Assembly (NCBI GenBank): GCA_963575745.1 | Contig: CAUYUJ010016699.1 | Location: 1-64,000 of the forward strand | Origin: Prorocentrum cordatum | Taxonomy: Eukaryota; Sar; Dinophyceae; Prorocentrales; Prorocentraceae | DNA length: 64,000 bases | Direction: 5' to 3' | In this document: positions 1 to 10,193 of the stretch, piece by piece | Position numbering within the stretch: the stretch's first letter is position 1 | How the letters are laid out: every line of letters starts with the position of its first letter | Notes under the pieces: model-generated | Databases searched by the model: none | Told to the model about the DNA's origin: nothing | What the model saw: the letters and a program-made list of their open reading frames with translations, nothing else | Program-made: the position numbers and the translations under genes

Positions 1-1930
1 TGACGAAGTGCTGGTGTACGTCCCTTTTGGACAATTTTGACAAAGGCCTGGTTATCCTCCAGGACGATGAGTCGTACTTTCGGTGCACTGATCTCTAGGG
101 CTGGCTCTGGATCCACGTGTAGTACGGTACCTTCATGGGACATTGTACGTCTCTTTGGAGTCGTAGGCAAATCCGTATTTAGCGGTAGTTGCCTACGGCT
201 AGGAGAAGATCCCCGAGTAGGGGGTGCCTTGCGAGGCGATGGTTTACGCTTCTTTTTGGCTGCCAATGTAGGACACATCGCCGGGTCAACGTGTCGATGG
301 CAACTCAGGCATGTATTCTTCTCTTTGCATGTTTTGGCAACTCCCACCACGGCTTCCCAGAATGATAGTAGTGGAAATCCTTCCAGTCGTAGTGCGGAAT
401 CGAGAGCAACGATCTCCGATTCAGTAGATGAATGTGAAACAACCGTTTGTTTCTTACATACAGCGTTGACTGGAAAGAACGTATTGGGTCCAACAAGCGC
501 AGCAAAAACACCAGTAGTGGATTTGGATGATGTAATGCAATCAGCGAACGAGGCGTCAGTGAAGAGCATGATGGATAACTTGTCTGACGGATCGCCTATC
601 CATCCGTGTAAGCAATGTGTACGCGTCGTTTTGATGTAGCATATCAACCGATGTAGACGTTTATCACATGTAGTATTCCATTTGGTAATTTCTCTGGCCA
701 ACATACATACCGGATGTAGAAGATCGAAACGACAGCAACGTGCCAAGTACAGGATCTTCATTAGAACACTTGCCGCGTCCTGGCCGAGAACGCCCTTGTC
801 TGAATAGTCGGACTCAGTGAAGGAGGTGTCCTCGATGCCAGGGGTCTCTGCGTCGGGTAGATCATGGTATGTGGCGGGTATGTTATTGGTAGAAGTTGTG
901 TCGACCGATTTTGCTGGGCTGGATGATCTTGTCCGTGCGTTGAGCACACTAGTAGGTCTGGCGACCGACCCGGAGGAGGATGGCGATTTGGATCGCGAAG
1001 CCCTCGGCGAGTCGGATCGTTTCCGACGTGACCCTGTTCCCTGGGCGCGCTTGGAGGCGCATTCCAGGTATCGCTCAATGCACTGATCTGTAAAACCAAG
1101 CATGTCATGTCGAATACCACGAACGTGTTTTGCCGTATTGTATTCTTTCTCGTTGTGTGCAGGTAGCACAGGGCGTATTGTGGACATTCTTTTGTCGAAG
1201 ATGCTCTGCGGTACGTCATATGCTTGTTGTCCACAACCCAAATATTGTGAGTATGGAGTAGGTGGATCCAAATCGATACCGCTTTTACGAATATAATCCC
1301 AGCCAGTCTGTAGATTATGTGCTGGGCCGGCCAATTTGAAATCGTCCACATATACTGAAAGTATCAGTCCCAGTTTGTTGTGTCTCCATACACATTCCCA
1401 TCCTGAAATAGGCTCGAAACCGACGCTTTCCAAGCATGTACGGCATTTTCGTTCCCAAAAGACACCTGCAAGAGGGTGTCCGTACAGTGCCAATCGCAAT
1501 CGGCACACTGGGTTATTGTATTTTGACCATGATGTCGGTTGTCGCCATTTAGGTAAAGTAATCCAAGTATCAACTGGATCAATTCGTCCGTCGCCGTATA
1601 ATAATGCCTGCGTGTAAGCTCCAGGTGCGTCACTTTGCTCCCCCGCATATTGCGGTAATAATGCAGTAGCATCGCAAAGTTTGGAAGCCTCTATATGCGA
1701 AGCACTGGAAGCGGCGTCGGCGAATATGGCGGCCAAACCAGTTTCATCTTTGCCTGTATTGCCCTGAACCACCACTCTGCCCTTGAATTTACGTAGATCA
1801 GGAGGAAGTTCTTCATGTTTGACTGAAGATAATTCCAATATATTGAAGAAATGCACCTTTGTTCCATTGCGAATAGCTTGTGACTCAATGTCAGCTTTTT
1901 CTGCAACAGTCTCCAACATCCATGTTTGTT
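1..1930 (-). CDS. pol: copia pol: reverse transcriptase and RNase H domains (partial, open at left edge)
   Basis: One minus-strand frame is open from about 1925 to base 1. Its N-terminal part carries KFKGRVVVQGN, the usual entry to the copia RT domain, followed by ALYGHPLAGVFWERKCR. The catalytic YVDD lies at 1341-1352. A serine/arginine/proline-rich insert covers about 850-1060. RNase H follows: LFTDASFAD near 550, SSKSTTGVF near 520, VSHSSTESEIVALDSAL near 385-440, and EDNQAFVKIVQKGRTPALRH running off the edge. The domain copies RNA into DNA and degrades the RNA template. The frame is offset by one base from the integrase ORF upstream. The shift falls in an A-rich stretch at about 1921-1932, best explained by loss of one A. 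No stop codon appears in about 640 codons, so inactivation is recent or the shift is a sequencing error. Confidence 0.93.
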
Positions 1931-4262
1931 TCTTTCCAATCTCTCGTATTCTTTTCGTAGGGCTTCTTGTGCACGTGGTTCTGCGGCAACTTCTTTCTTA
2001 CTCAGGTTTCTGGTAACTAATGCTGGGCGTGACCATGTCGAATCTGGTATTTTATCTCTGTGTGCCGGCATGTAGTTGGTCTCACGTGGCATGGTTGGTA
2101 TTGCTACCGACTGGGTGAACTTGCGTATGAGCGGGTTCAAAGTCCCAAAGTCGGTTCCTTCATTATCCACAAATACCAAAGCACGTTCTTCTCCATCGTG
2201 CTGTTGTGGTAGTTGACGGTAGTATAGTACCGTGGTAATGTCACGTGGCCCACCAGGTAATTTGGCATACAGTATTTCTTTGTTTGTCACGCCTTTGACA
2301 TTCTCGTCGCGGATGACGTCACCATTGTCAGTGTCGTATGTAATCCGTCGTTCCACAGTATTCCATGTGGGTCCGCCTGATGTAGTAGTACGGAAATTGT
2401 TGACCTGTTTATCCTGTCTTGTCCACACTCTCAATGCAGCACGATCACGAATCTCACGGGCTCGTTTAACGTCGTTGGCGTAATCGATTTCTTTCTTTTG
2501 CTGTCCACGGGAAAGTGTTTTCCAATGCTCGGGAAGAACGTGATCAGGACGTGTCGTAGTCTGCACACGTGTCTCGCGTCCACGAACCACCATTTTGCCG
2601 TCTGGCGTTATTTTTGGAAGCTCATAGAACTGAATCGTGCCTGTCCACGGCTCGCTCAGCTCCCTGTGGTCGTTGGCGCTAACACCATCCCAAACATCTC
2701 GGAAGTTACTTTCACCCTCGAACGTAGAAGTCGTTTTGAAATCTCGTGTCACGTCGAGTTGGTCAACAGGTACTGGTATATTCATGACGTCGTCCGTTGG
2801 GATGAATAGTTTCTTTCTTGGGGTACGAATGTGTCTGATGACGCAATATCCACGCTGTTCCCAGTAGTCTGGCTCCGGCGCTGGTGCAGCAACTTCAGAA
2901 GCCGATGTCTGGATATCAATAGCGTTATCTTCCTTCGTCATCATAGACGGATCATCCCATTCTTTAGGGTAAGAAAGTGGAGGATCAGGCATTGGCTTGT
3001 CGCCCAAGGGGCGAGAAGTAGATGCCTTCACCTCGTCGTGTGCCTCAGGGTTATGATGTCGTAGAGTACCATCTTTCACGGGGTAGGTGAACTTGCCATC
3101 GGGGATGATGATGTCTTTGACTCTGTGCACATGACACAGATCACCATCAGGGTTCTTGGCGTATGTAGCCGTGTCCAAAACAAGGTAGTCACCTGACCAT
3201 CGTCCACCAGAGTGTAAGTGGTATCCCATGAATAACCCTTCCCGAGTATTTTCTTTAAATTTTGCAGTCTCGTTGTTAATCTCGGGGTTGAGGCATTTCC
3301 AAAATATCCGAGCACCGAATGGTATGCAGTGCCCAGGAAAGCTTTCGCCAAATCTTATTCCATGAGCTGTCTTTTCTGCATGCTCCTCGTTGAGGGCAGC
3401 GACGCCCGTGGATGTATGCACAAAGTTGTGTCCACAGCAAAAGGCTTGCATGGCCTCTTTCCACCATTCGTGTCCCAGACCAGACATATGTAACACAGCT
3501 CTGGTACCAAGGATGACAATTTTGACAACGCGCTCAATCAATCCATTTGTCTGTGGACGATGTGGCGTACTCGTGTCGTGTCTCCATCCCAATTGGCGGC
3601 AAGCTTTCTGAAGCTCTCCAGAATTGTCTGTGTAGATATGCTTCACCTCATCGTTCGCGGCGGTGAACTGTTGAAAGGATGCCTTTGTAGTAGCTGCGTC
3701 TTTGTGTAGCGCTGGGTAGGCCATGAAGATGCCAGTATATCTGTCAAGGACAACAAGTGCATATTTGTCGCCATGTTTGTCCGCGGCATCGTCTTTGGCC
3801 AGTACGATATGGTCGGCAGTTAGAGCTTCACCGAACTTCTTCGGGACAAAAGCCTCGTAGGCGTTATCCTCTTCGGTGGGGTCTGCCGGTGGATGTGGTT
3901 TGTGCTGTCGTCTACACGGGGCATTCTGTGCCATCGTACGAGAACAGATCTCACAGTCGGGATGTTTTGGGCTGTGAGTCATGTAATGCATCGGGTCGAT
4001 CGGTTTCTTTTGTCTGTTGGGCAGAACTCGATCGTTGTCTGGATGCGTTCGTGTGGGTGTCTCTGTCGGTATGTCGTTGTCTGCTTGAGCTATATCGAAC
4101 CCCCCGCATTGTGGAGGAGAACACTGCATCTGAGACGTAGGCGAGTCGGTGGTCGTGTCCACGTTGGGTCTCGTCTGTTCTTGTGTCGGGAGGTTCTTCG
4201 ACCGTGATGGTCCGTGCTCCTCCTCCCTCTCCGACATGTGGTCTCTTGGGGCAGGTCCCTAT
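1921..4262 (-). CDS. pol: copia pol: zinc-binding region and DDE integrase
   Basis: This ORF is ATG-capable at 4237 and open from about 4262. Its N-terminal part has the H-H-C-C zinc-binding pattern (HYMTHSPKHPDCEIC) typical of the integrase N-terminus. The catalytic core follows, with LTADHIV (first Asp), IYTDNSGEL (second Asp) and PQTNGLIERVV (Glu), so the DDE triad is complete. About 400 residues of linker lead toward RT. The protein would insert the cDNA copy into the genome. The ORF is +1 relative to the gag-protease ORF, which it overlaps by about 290 bases. It runs out of frame near 1925, where RT continues in another frame; the formal stop is at 1691. RT and gag-protease share the same phase, so the two shifts on either side of integrase compensate each other. 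Confidence 0.9.
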
Positions 4263-6990
4263 GTGGGGTCGTAGCTCGTCTGCAGTGGTTGGTTGCTCTG
4301 TAGTTTTGCAGCACCAACAAGTGTCGTTACAGCGGGCGGATGAACGCTTTCGCTGACGACGGCGGGGTGCTGACGAAGTGCATAAACGTGGTGGTGGTAT
4401 CCGTGTTAAGTCGTCGAGTCGTAACTCTGGCACTCGATTGTTGACTGGAATCTTATACCATTGGCCCCCCGGATCCTGAAGCATGTAGCCCAGCTCAGGA
4501 TCCCAAAGCTGTCGAAAGCCATCAACCTCGATCAATTTTCCAACTGATAGTAATGATGGGCAGTCTGGTAAAGCAAGGGCTGAACTATGCAGTCCAACTT
4601 CGGGTAGCCGTATGTCGTAGTGCTCGTTGACGGTACGATCACCATTTGCAGTTTCCAGAATATGCTCTTCGCGAATAGATATGCGATCCGACTCGGTCTG
4701 CGTAGGTTCATGTTTTCCCTGAATATGATGGGCAGAACCACTGTCGAGAACCCAAGACCTTGTCAATGCTGCAGTCGAGCGTGGAGTGTCGACTTGCTTT
4801 GTCGTTGCTGTCGTCTGGGCAGTCTTTGATGACTGCTTGACAGTGTCGTCATGCTTTCGGATCGCAGTTGGTGTGGCCACCGACTCTTTGTTGTGTCGGT
4901 AGTCGTACAGTTCGTCGTACCATAGTTGTGCCTCTTTTTGACATTCTCGTAAGGCCTCTGCACTATCATCCCACCATTTTTGTGGTAATGGATCTGGTAC
5001 TTTGACGATGTCACCCTCATTCGGCAGCTCTTTCCACCTGTCCAGTCTGGCTCTGCCAGATATGGTATGGAAATAGTAGTCCACGTTGCGTACGTCGAAG
5101 CGTATCCGACGACGTATCTTGGTAGATGTCGCTGTGGCCTTGGTGTTGGCCATGAGGGTCTTGTCGCGGATGACGTAACTGCGGTCTGAACGGCGTGAAC
5201 GTCTAAAGTTGGCAGGAGAACGTGCTCTAGTGTTGGGTGAACCACGGGACGATCCGCGGCTCGGATACCGCTTGCCACGTCCTTTGTCACTGCCATATGA
5301 TCTATCACGGCCGCGTGGACTGCCGCGTCCGCCGCCACGATTGTCTCGTCCTCGGGAGGTAGATCTCGAAGATCTGTCGTAACGGCTTCTCGATTGGCTG
5401 CGAGAGTCTTGGGGCCTCCTGGATGTCCAACGGGATTGGTCGTATCGGCGTCGGTTGTCACGTCCCTGTCGTGAATCGCTTGCGTAGCGAAACCCCCCGC
5501 GTTGTGAAGACCGTTGGCTTCCTGATCCGCGGGATGGCGATCGGCCGCGGCTGTTCTGGCTGGAAGTCCGCGGTCGACTCGGGCTTCGTTCAGGAGTCTT
5601 TGCACCAGGTGCGAGATGAGCGTATTTGCATTTGTCGCCTTTTGTGCACTTGTTCTGTGCGAAATCCTTGCACTGTGCGGCGTGCGGGTAGTTACACTTA
5701 TCACCTCTGGTACATGTGTTGCGCTTGGCAAAATCGAAGCAGAATGGCCTTGATGCTGGCTTCTTGTGATTCGCAGGAGTGGACATACTACGGCGGGGGT
5801 TGCCACCAGCCGTTGATGTTCTGGAAGATTTGTTGTTCTTCCAATCCCTGGAATATGTATGTAAAGCCTTGCACCGTTCACCATTGCGACAATTGCCTTT
5901 CTTCCATGCAACGCACACGTTGACCTGAGATCGTGTCTCGTGTTCGTACCGTAGCTTGTTTTGATTATTCTCCAATTGTTTAATCTCCAGTATGTCCAGG
6001 ACACGCTGTCGAAGCCAACCGTAGGTACGATTCGGGTCGCTCATCTTCATGCGCTGGTACTCGTACATGTCTTGTTTCATCCATGCATGTCTACGAATCT
6101 GTGTGCGGAATAGCGATTCCAATATCTTTGGATCGGGTACTTCTCGGCATTCCAAGAGTAAGGCGTCCCAATCGGTAATGAAACGTTGCAAATCTTCGTC
6201 TCTCATCCTCAGTTCTTTAAGGCGCTCGAAATCGTGCAGGTCGTCGTCGACGTCTGTCACTTTGTAGGACTGTAGGATATGCCAGTATATCTGGCGTCCT
6301 TTGAGCATGCGTCCTGCTTTGTGCTCTCTGGTCTCGATGAGCCTGATTTGGTAGCGTAAGTCTGAGGATAAGATGTCGCTCAGAGCGGTTGCGAGTTTGC
6401 AATCGATGCTCTCAAAGTCTCCACTGTCTTGTAAATCCTCGAATGTACATTCGGGCTGTTCTGCCACGCATAGGAAGGCGTATGCTTTGGATGGTCGCCC
6501 TGAGGCGGCCCCGAAGTTCTTTCGCACTCTTTGCTGCCATTCCAGCAGCTGCGTGATCTTAGGCAAGACAGGTACTCGAACGGTGTCTGACTCCTTGATA
6601 GGCGTCGTTGTATGTACCGACACCGCAGACACTGGTTGTGAGGGTATCGGTGCACCGTCGATGGTTGGTTCTGTGCGCACAGGAGACACATGTCGTGTCT
6701 GTGCAGAAACTGCCGCGGAGGCTGCTCCTGGAGATGTACGTCGTTGTTGTCCTGCTGAAGCTTGTGGTGCTTCGGCGGACGCTGCCGTCGGCCTGTGCGG
6801 GTCGGCTGCAGGTCGAAGGTGAATGTTGGTGTCGTTAGTGTGGTCGATCAGCTGATTCGTCCAGCTCGTCATGTCTTCTTGTATTTGACCCACCTTTTGG
6901 CGTGTGTACTCATCAGTATCCCGAGAACGTTGTGAATACCGATCAAGTCGATGCTCGCATGCTCGGAGACGGGCGCTTTGTGCCTCCACT
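3951..6990 (-). CDS. gag-pro: copia gag C-terminal part and aspartic protease
   Basis: The ORF begins inside a coiled coil that continues from the upstream gag frame (6869-8470), so the GTG at 6989 is not a real start. The middle has three Cys/His fingers of CCCH type (CVAWKKGNCRNGERCKALH, then FCFDFAKRNTCTRGDKCNYPH and CKDFAQNKCTKGDKCKYAH). A long arginine/serine-rich segment follows, and such fingers and basic regions bind RNA in gag. The protease motif VLDSGSAHHI, with the catalytic Asp in DSG, lies at about 4727-4763. CCCH fingers in place of the single CCHC knuckle of most copia gags are a feature I know from dinoflagellate copia elements. The C-terminal overlap with the integrase ORF is +1 and could be programmed or mutational. 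Confidence 0.88.
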
Positions 6991-8470
6991 CGCTTTCCAG
7001 ACGTGCGAGGTAACTCTCTACACGTACCTTCTCAGTATCTCTTTCATGAATAACCTGGGAGAGCTCTAACTGCGTGTGGTCCGCCGCCTTCTCAACCTCC
7101 TGCAACCTGTCAGTGAGGCGGGCGAAATCGTAAACCGTGGGAGGAGAATCCAGCTGATCAGTCTGGGCTCGTCCGACACGCAACTCTGCCAGGGCGTCCT
7201 GTACACCAGGGAAACGCTGCTCTATGTCAGAGATCCGGTTAGCGAGTGGCTGCACGACAGCGTTGGTCGCATCAAGCCTTTGAGTGATGACTCTCTCAGT
7301 ACGCTGCAACATGTCGATCAGGTTCGACGAGTTTGTGTGTGCTTCGGTACGAAGCGTCGCCGTAGTGTGGTCTAGGTAAGATCGAAGATCATTGATCTGA
7401 GACTGAACGTCGCCGAGGTCTGTGGCCTCGGTTGGGGTTGGTCGGTTACGGAGCTGGTCGTGGATCTCATCGTGTAAAATCCTGACCGCAGAAATGCCTG
7501 TGTCGCGTACGATCACAAGTTGTTGCTCCATCTGCGCGAGATAGTTGCGCAGGTTCTCGACCATCGCCGTTCGTTCACCTGAGTGTGACACCTCACGATC
7601 AACCTGGTACTGCAGTTCTCCTATGATGCGTCTATCTTCGGCGATCCTGGAATCGATGATCCCTAAGGCGCCGTCAAGATCGCGGCGTATGGCTGCAGTA
7701 TCCGTGGCATTCGTCTGAACGCTCTGTAGTAGTCCAGAGTATTGGCTGGACACGAAGGTTTCAACCTGGTCTCTGAGCTCAGCTATGTCACCTGCGGCGG
7801 ACGTCTCCGCCGGCTGGTCGTCTGAGATGGAGAGGTGGGGAGCGTCAGCTTCCCTGTGTCCCCTGTCGCGGGGAGTGCATGGCCTCTGAGAGGCAGTGCG
7901 CGGGCTCGACCTGCGCTCGCCGTATGGGCCTGGGGCTCCACGGCGGTTGCGCGCGGACGAGCTGCGACTCGGACCATGTGTGTGTGGTGTCTCATCCGAT
8001 GATACCTTGGGGTACCGCGTCTGTGGCTGTGCCGACACTGGTCTACTGAGTTCCTCGAAGGTAGCTACGTGCTCCGCCACAGGGACGGTCGCAGGGCTGG
8101 GGGTTCCAGCACCTGAGGTCCATCGGCGGTTAGCGCGGAAGCGCCCTGGAGTATCGAGACCGGTAAGGCTTTCGCCTGACGCGGTTGGGATTGCTCCCGA
8201 CGGGGAAGGGGAGGGAGGATCAAAGGTCGGCGTGTGGAACTCCTTCCTTCCTGTTCCTACTCCTTCTCCTGTCCCCCCGCGGGCGGCGCTGCGGCGAAGT
8301 TCAGCAGCTAGACGCGCCTCGGGTCCTCGGGAGCTGGGGGGGGTATCGGGGACACCAACACAGTCCGCACTAATGCTCTCCAACTCGTCACCGAGCCGTC
8401 GCACCGTGGGAGAGCTTGGACGCGAAGCCCCAATGGAACCCTTACGGCGCATGCGCCGAAGCGGCTCCAT
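6869..8470 (-). CDS. gag: copia gag N-terminal part, long coiled coil
   Basis: The open frame extends back into the LTR (to 8629), but the first sensible ATG downstream of the LTR and primer-binding site is at 8468-8470 (MEPLRRMRRK). The first 200 or so residues are proline/serine/arginine-rich and look disordered. From about 7800 down to 6990 the sequence is heptad-rich and low in proline (LQYQVDREV, ENLRNYLAQMEQQL, RLTDRLQEVEKAADHTQLEL), indicating a long coiled coil for gag assembly. The coil continues in the next ORF after a one-base frame change near 6990, where GAGTGGAGG stands in place of an expected extra G. Gag would form the cytoplasmic particle that packages element RNA. Confidence 0.8.
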   Translation of the reverse strand: MEPLRRMRRKGSIGASRPSSPTVRRLGDELESISADCVGVPDTPPSSRGPEARLAAELRRSAARGGTGEGVGTGRKEFHTPTFDPPSPSPSGAIPTASGESLTGLDTPGRFRANRRWTSGAGTPSPATVPVAEHVATFEELSRPVSAQPQTRYPKVSSDETPHTHGPSRSSSARNRRGAPGPYGERRSSPRTASQRPCTPRDRGHREADAPHLSISDDQPAETSAAGDIAELRDQVETFVSSQYSGLLQSVQTNATDTAAIRRDLDGALGIIDSRIAEDRRIIGELQYQVDREVSHSGERTAMVENLRNYLAQMEQQLVIVRDTGISAVRILHDEIHDQLRNRPTPTEATDLGDVQSQINDLRSYLDHTTATLRTEAHTNSSNLIDMLQRTERVITQRLDATNAVVQPLANRISDIEQRFPGVQDALAELRVGRAQTDQLDSPPTVYDFARLTDRLQEVEKAADHTQLELSQVIHERDTEKVRVESYLARLESEWRHKAPVSEHASIDLIGIHNVLGILMSTHAKRWVKYKKT

Positions 8471-8473
8471 TGG
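8430..8473. repeat. 44-bp near-palindrome over the gag start
   Basis: The arms CCAATGG...CCATTGG are centred on GGCGCATGCGCC at 8446-8457, with 4 mismatches per 22-nt arm. It covers the proposed gag ATG, so the transcript could form a hairpin at the translation start. Confidence 0.7.
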
Positions 8474-8520
8474 GCTCGCATGCAAGGTCACCGCGGGCGA
8501 GTCGGTGAAGGTGAGCGTTA

Positions 8521-8534
8521 AAGGGCTGATAACC
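8521..8534 (-). other. Candidate primer-binding site next to the LTR
   Basis: Directly inside the LTR the minus strand reads GGTTATCAGCCC. This resembles the GGTATCAG core that many copia elements use to pair with initiator tRNA-Met. The position is right; the match is partial. Confidence 0.45.
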
Positions 8535-8730
8535 TGTGTATGGGGTTGGAGTACAAGAGTACAGAACCCCTGATCCGTTGGTAGAGAGATGGAGGGATAG
8601 ATGGATATCTTTCCCTCCCAAGCGATCAAGGTACGATCGCTCCAACTCAGTACCTGAGCCCAAACGGCCAGGTGCGGGAGAGGTAAGGATAAGGAGTATA
8701 TATGAGGGTATTACACGGGTTCCATACACA
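8535..8730 (-). repeat. 5' LTR of the copia element (196 bp)
   Basis: The 196-bp segment starts TGTGTATGG and ends CCATACACA on the minus strand, so it has the TG...CA ends of LTRs with 9-bp terminal inverted repeats. It lies between gag and the interrupted RT ORF of the neighbouring element. A TATATA stretch at about 8697-8702, early in the LTR, could be a promoter element. The matching 3' LTR is outside the window, so identity between LTRs cannot be judged. Confidence 0.82.
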
Positions 8731-10190
8731 GCATGACCCACGTCAGGTGGCCGACCAGGATCTCCATGACGTCGCCGCTGCAGCGCCCCTGGGAGAGCAG
8801 CTCGGCCAGAGCTACCTTCAGGCGCCACACTCGCCTCCGCGAGACCCGCGCAGTATGGTCGACACCGTCGAACTCGAGCCCCACGAAGTTCACCTTCGAC
8901 GACACGCCAGTCTCCTCGTGCACCACGAAGCCGGAGTCGGAGAAGGCGCTCGCAACTCGCCGCCCAGTAGAGGCGACGGCTTGGCGGGGCCCGCCAAGCA
9001 CCAGAAAGTTGTCGACGTAGACAGCCCCCTGCAGGACAGCGGGGGCCAGCGGCGCCGCAGCCGCGCGATCGCTGAGCAGCCGATCGGCGAGCAGGCCCCC
9101 TCGTCGGGCGCCCTCCTCAACCACGAGCTGGCAGAGGTGCAGCGCCCAGCTCCAGCCCATGGGGAGCACGGCGAGATGCGGGGTCAAAAGATCTCCCGGG
9201 CGGGTTGGGCGGCCATCCACGGCCGGACAGCCGACGGCACCAGCTCGGACCGTCTTCAGCCTGAAGGCGTCGCCCAGCTCGGCAGGGATGGCGATGGCGT
9301 AGAACGCGTTCTGGATGTCCCCGGCAGAGAAGTAGCAGACGTCGCAGCCAGCTGACTCGATCTGGCTGAACGCGGCCGCCGTCGGCAGCTGGGTCCGAGG
9401 CGGAGGAGTGAAGTCCAGGTTTGCCCACCTCGTGTCGAAGATAATGCGCTGGGCGCCGCTCTTCTTGGCCACCATGAAGATGCCCAGCGACGGCGGCCGG
9501 CCGGTGGCGAGGGCGAAGCGCACCATGCCACGGGAGTGCAACTGCTTGACGAAGCCAGCGTAGTTGGAGATGGTGCGGAAGGCAGGATCGGAGTAAGGGC
9601 GCACCAAGCCCAACTCCTTCCTGAGGCGGTCAGCGTCAGCGTTACTGCGACGCGAGTTGGCCAATAGATCCCTCAACCATGTGTGGTGCTCCGGGGCGAG
9701 CGCGTCCGACAGCTGCACTGGCGCCGCGCCCGTCTCGGGCCAGGACACGAGATCCTTGTTGTAGGGCACGACCGGGGAGGAGTCGCCATATGTAATGGCA
9801 TTCCCACAGAGCTCGCGAAGGCTCCCGTGGGCGCTGACGTCCTGCGGCTTGGGCCCCAGCGCGACGCAGTTGCCCAGCACGCGCTCCTTCGCGAGGGCCT
9901 GGGTGACCGTGTCCAGCTGGGCGGGCCCGTCGTAGGAACGGCCAGCCATGAAGTTGAGGGACTCGATAGCGTGGTTGGCGAGCCTCGCGCTGTGCTGAAG
10001 CCGCTGACGCCGTCGCTGAATAGCCCGGGAGCCACCGGGCAGGCTGGCGGGCACGTCGAGCGGGGAGAGAGGGAAAATGTCTCGCTGGCGACTGGCCGCC
10101 ATCTGGGGCCAGGAGCGAAAGGCCTGCACTGGGAGCTCCCGCGCGCGGCCAGGGCGCGGGCAGCAGCCTTGTCCTGTCGAGCGGCCGCGC
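8731..10190 (-). pseudogene. Reverse transcriptase ORF interrupted by the copia element
   Basis: The RT signature runs in order: GIFMVAKKSGAQRIIFDTR near 9440-9490, AGDIQNAFYAI near 9300-9340 (first catalytic Asp), LPMGWSWALHLCQ near 9130-9170, and YVDNFLVLG near 9000-9025, followed by NFVGLEFDG and VWRLKVAL. The palm motif is YVDN rather than YVDD, a form I know from this dinoflagellate family. The N-terminal flank (about 9550-10090) is the family's conserved pre-RT region. Coding ends with GHLTWVML at 8731, where family members continue. Sequence beyond that belongs to the copia LTR, which supplies a chance stop at 8711. The frame is +1 relative to the upstream ORF, and no in-frame ATG can be chosen with confidence. 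Confidence 0.85.
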
Positions 10191-10193
10191 GGC

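Larger units (their letters stand above)
1..8730 (-). mobile_element. Ty1/copia-type LTR retrotransposon, 5' LTR plus internal region, cut by the left window edge
   Basis: Read on the minus strand, the order is LTR (8535-8730), gag with a long coiled coil and CCCH fingers, aspartic protease, DDE integrase, reverse transcriptase and RNase H. Integrase before RT is the copia order. The coding frame is still open at base 1, so the RNase H end and the 3' LTR lie outside the window. At more than 8.7 kb the element is long for copia, mainly because gag is very large. The frame changes three times (near 6990, within 3951-4262, and near 1925), so the element is probably inactive unless these are assembly errors. 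It is inserted into the RT ORF of another element at 8730/8731. Confidence 0.93.

Noticed and set aside
8535-8629. Start of gag at 8629
   Set aside because: That start lies inside the LTR; the first ATG after the LTR and primer site (8470) is more sensible.
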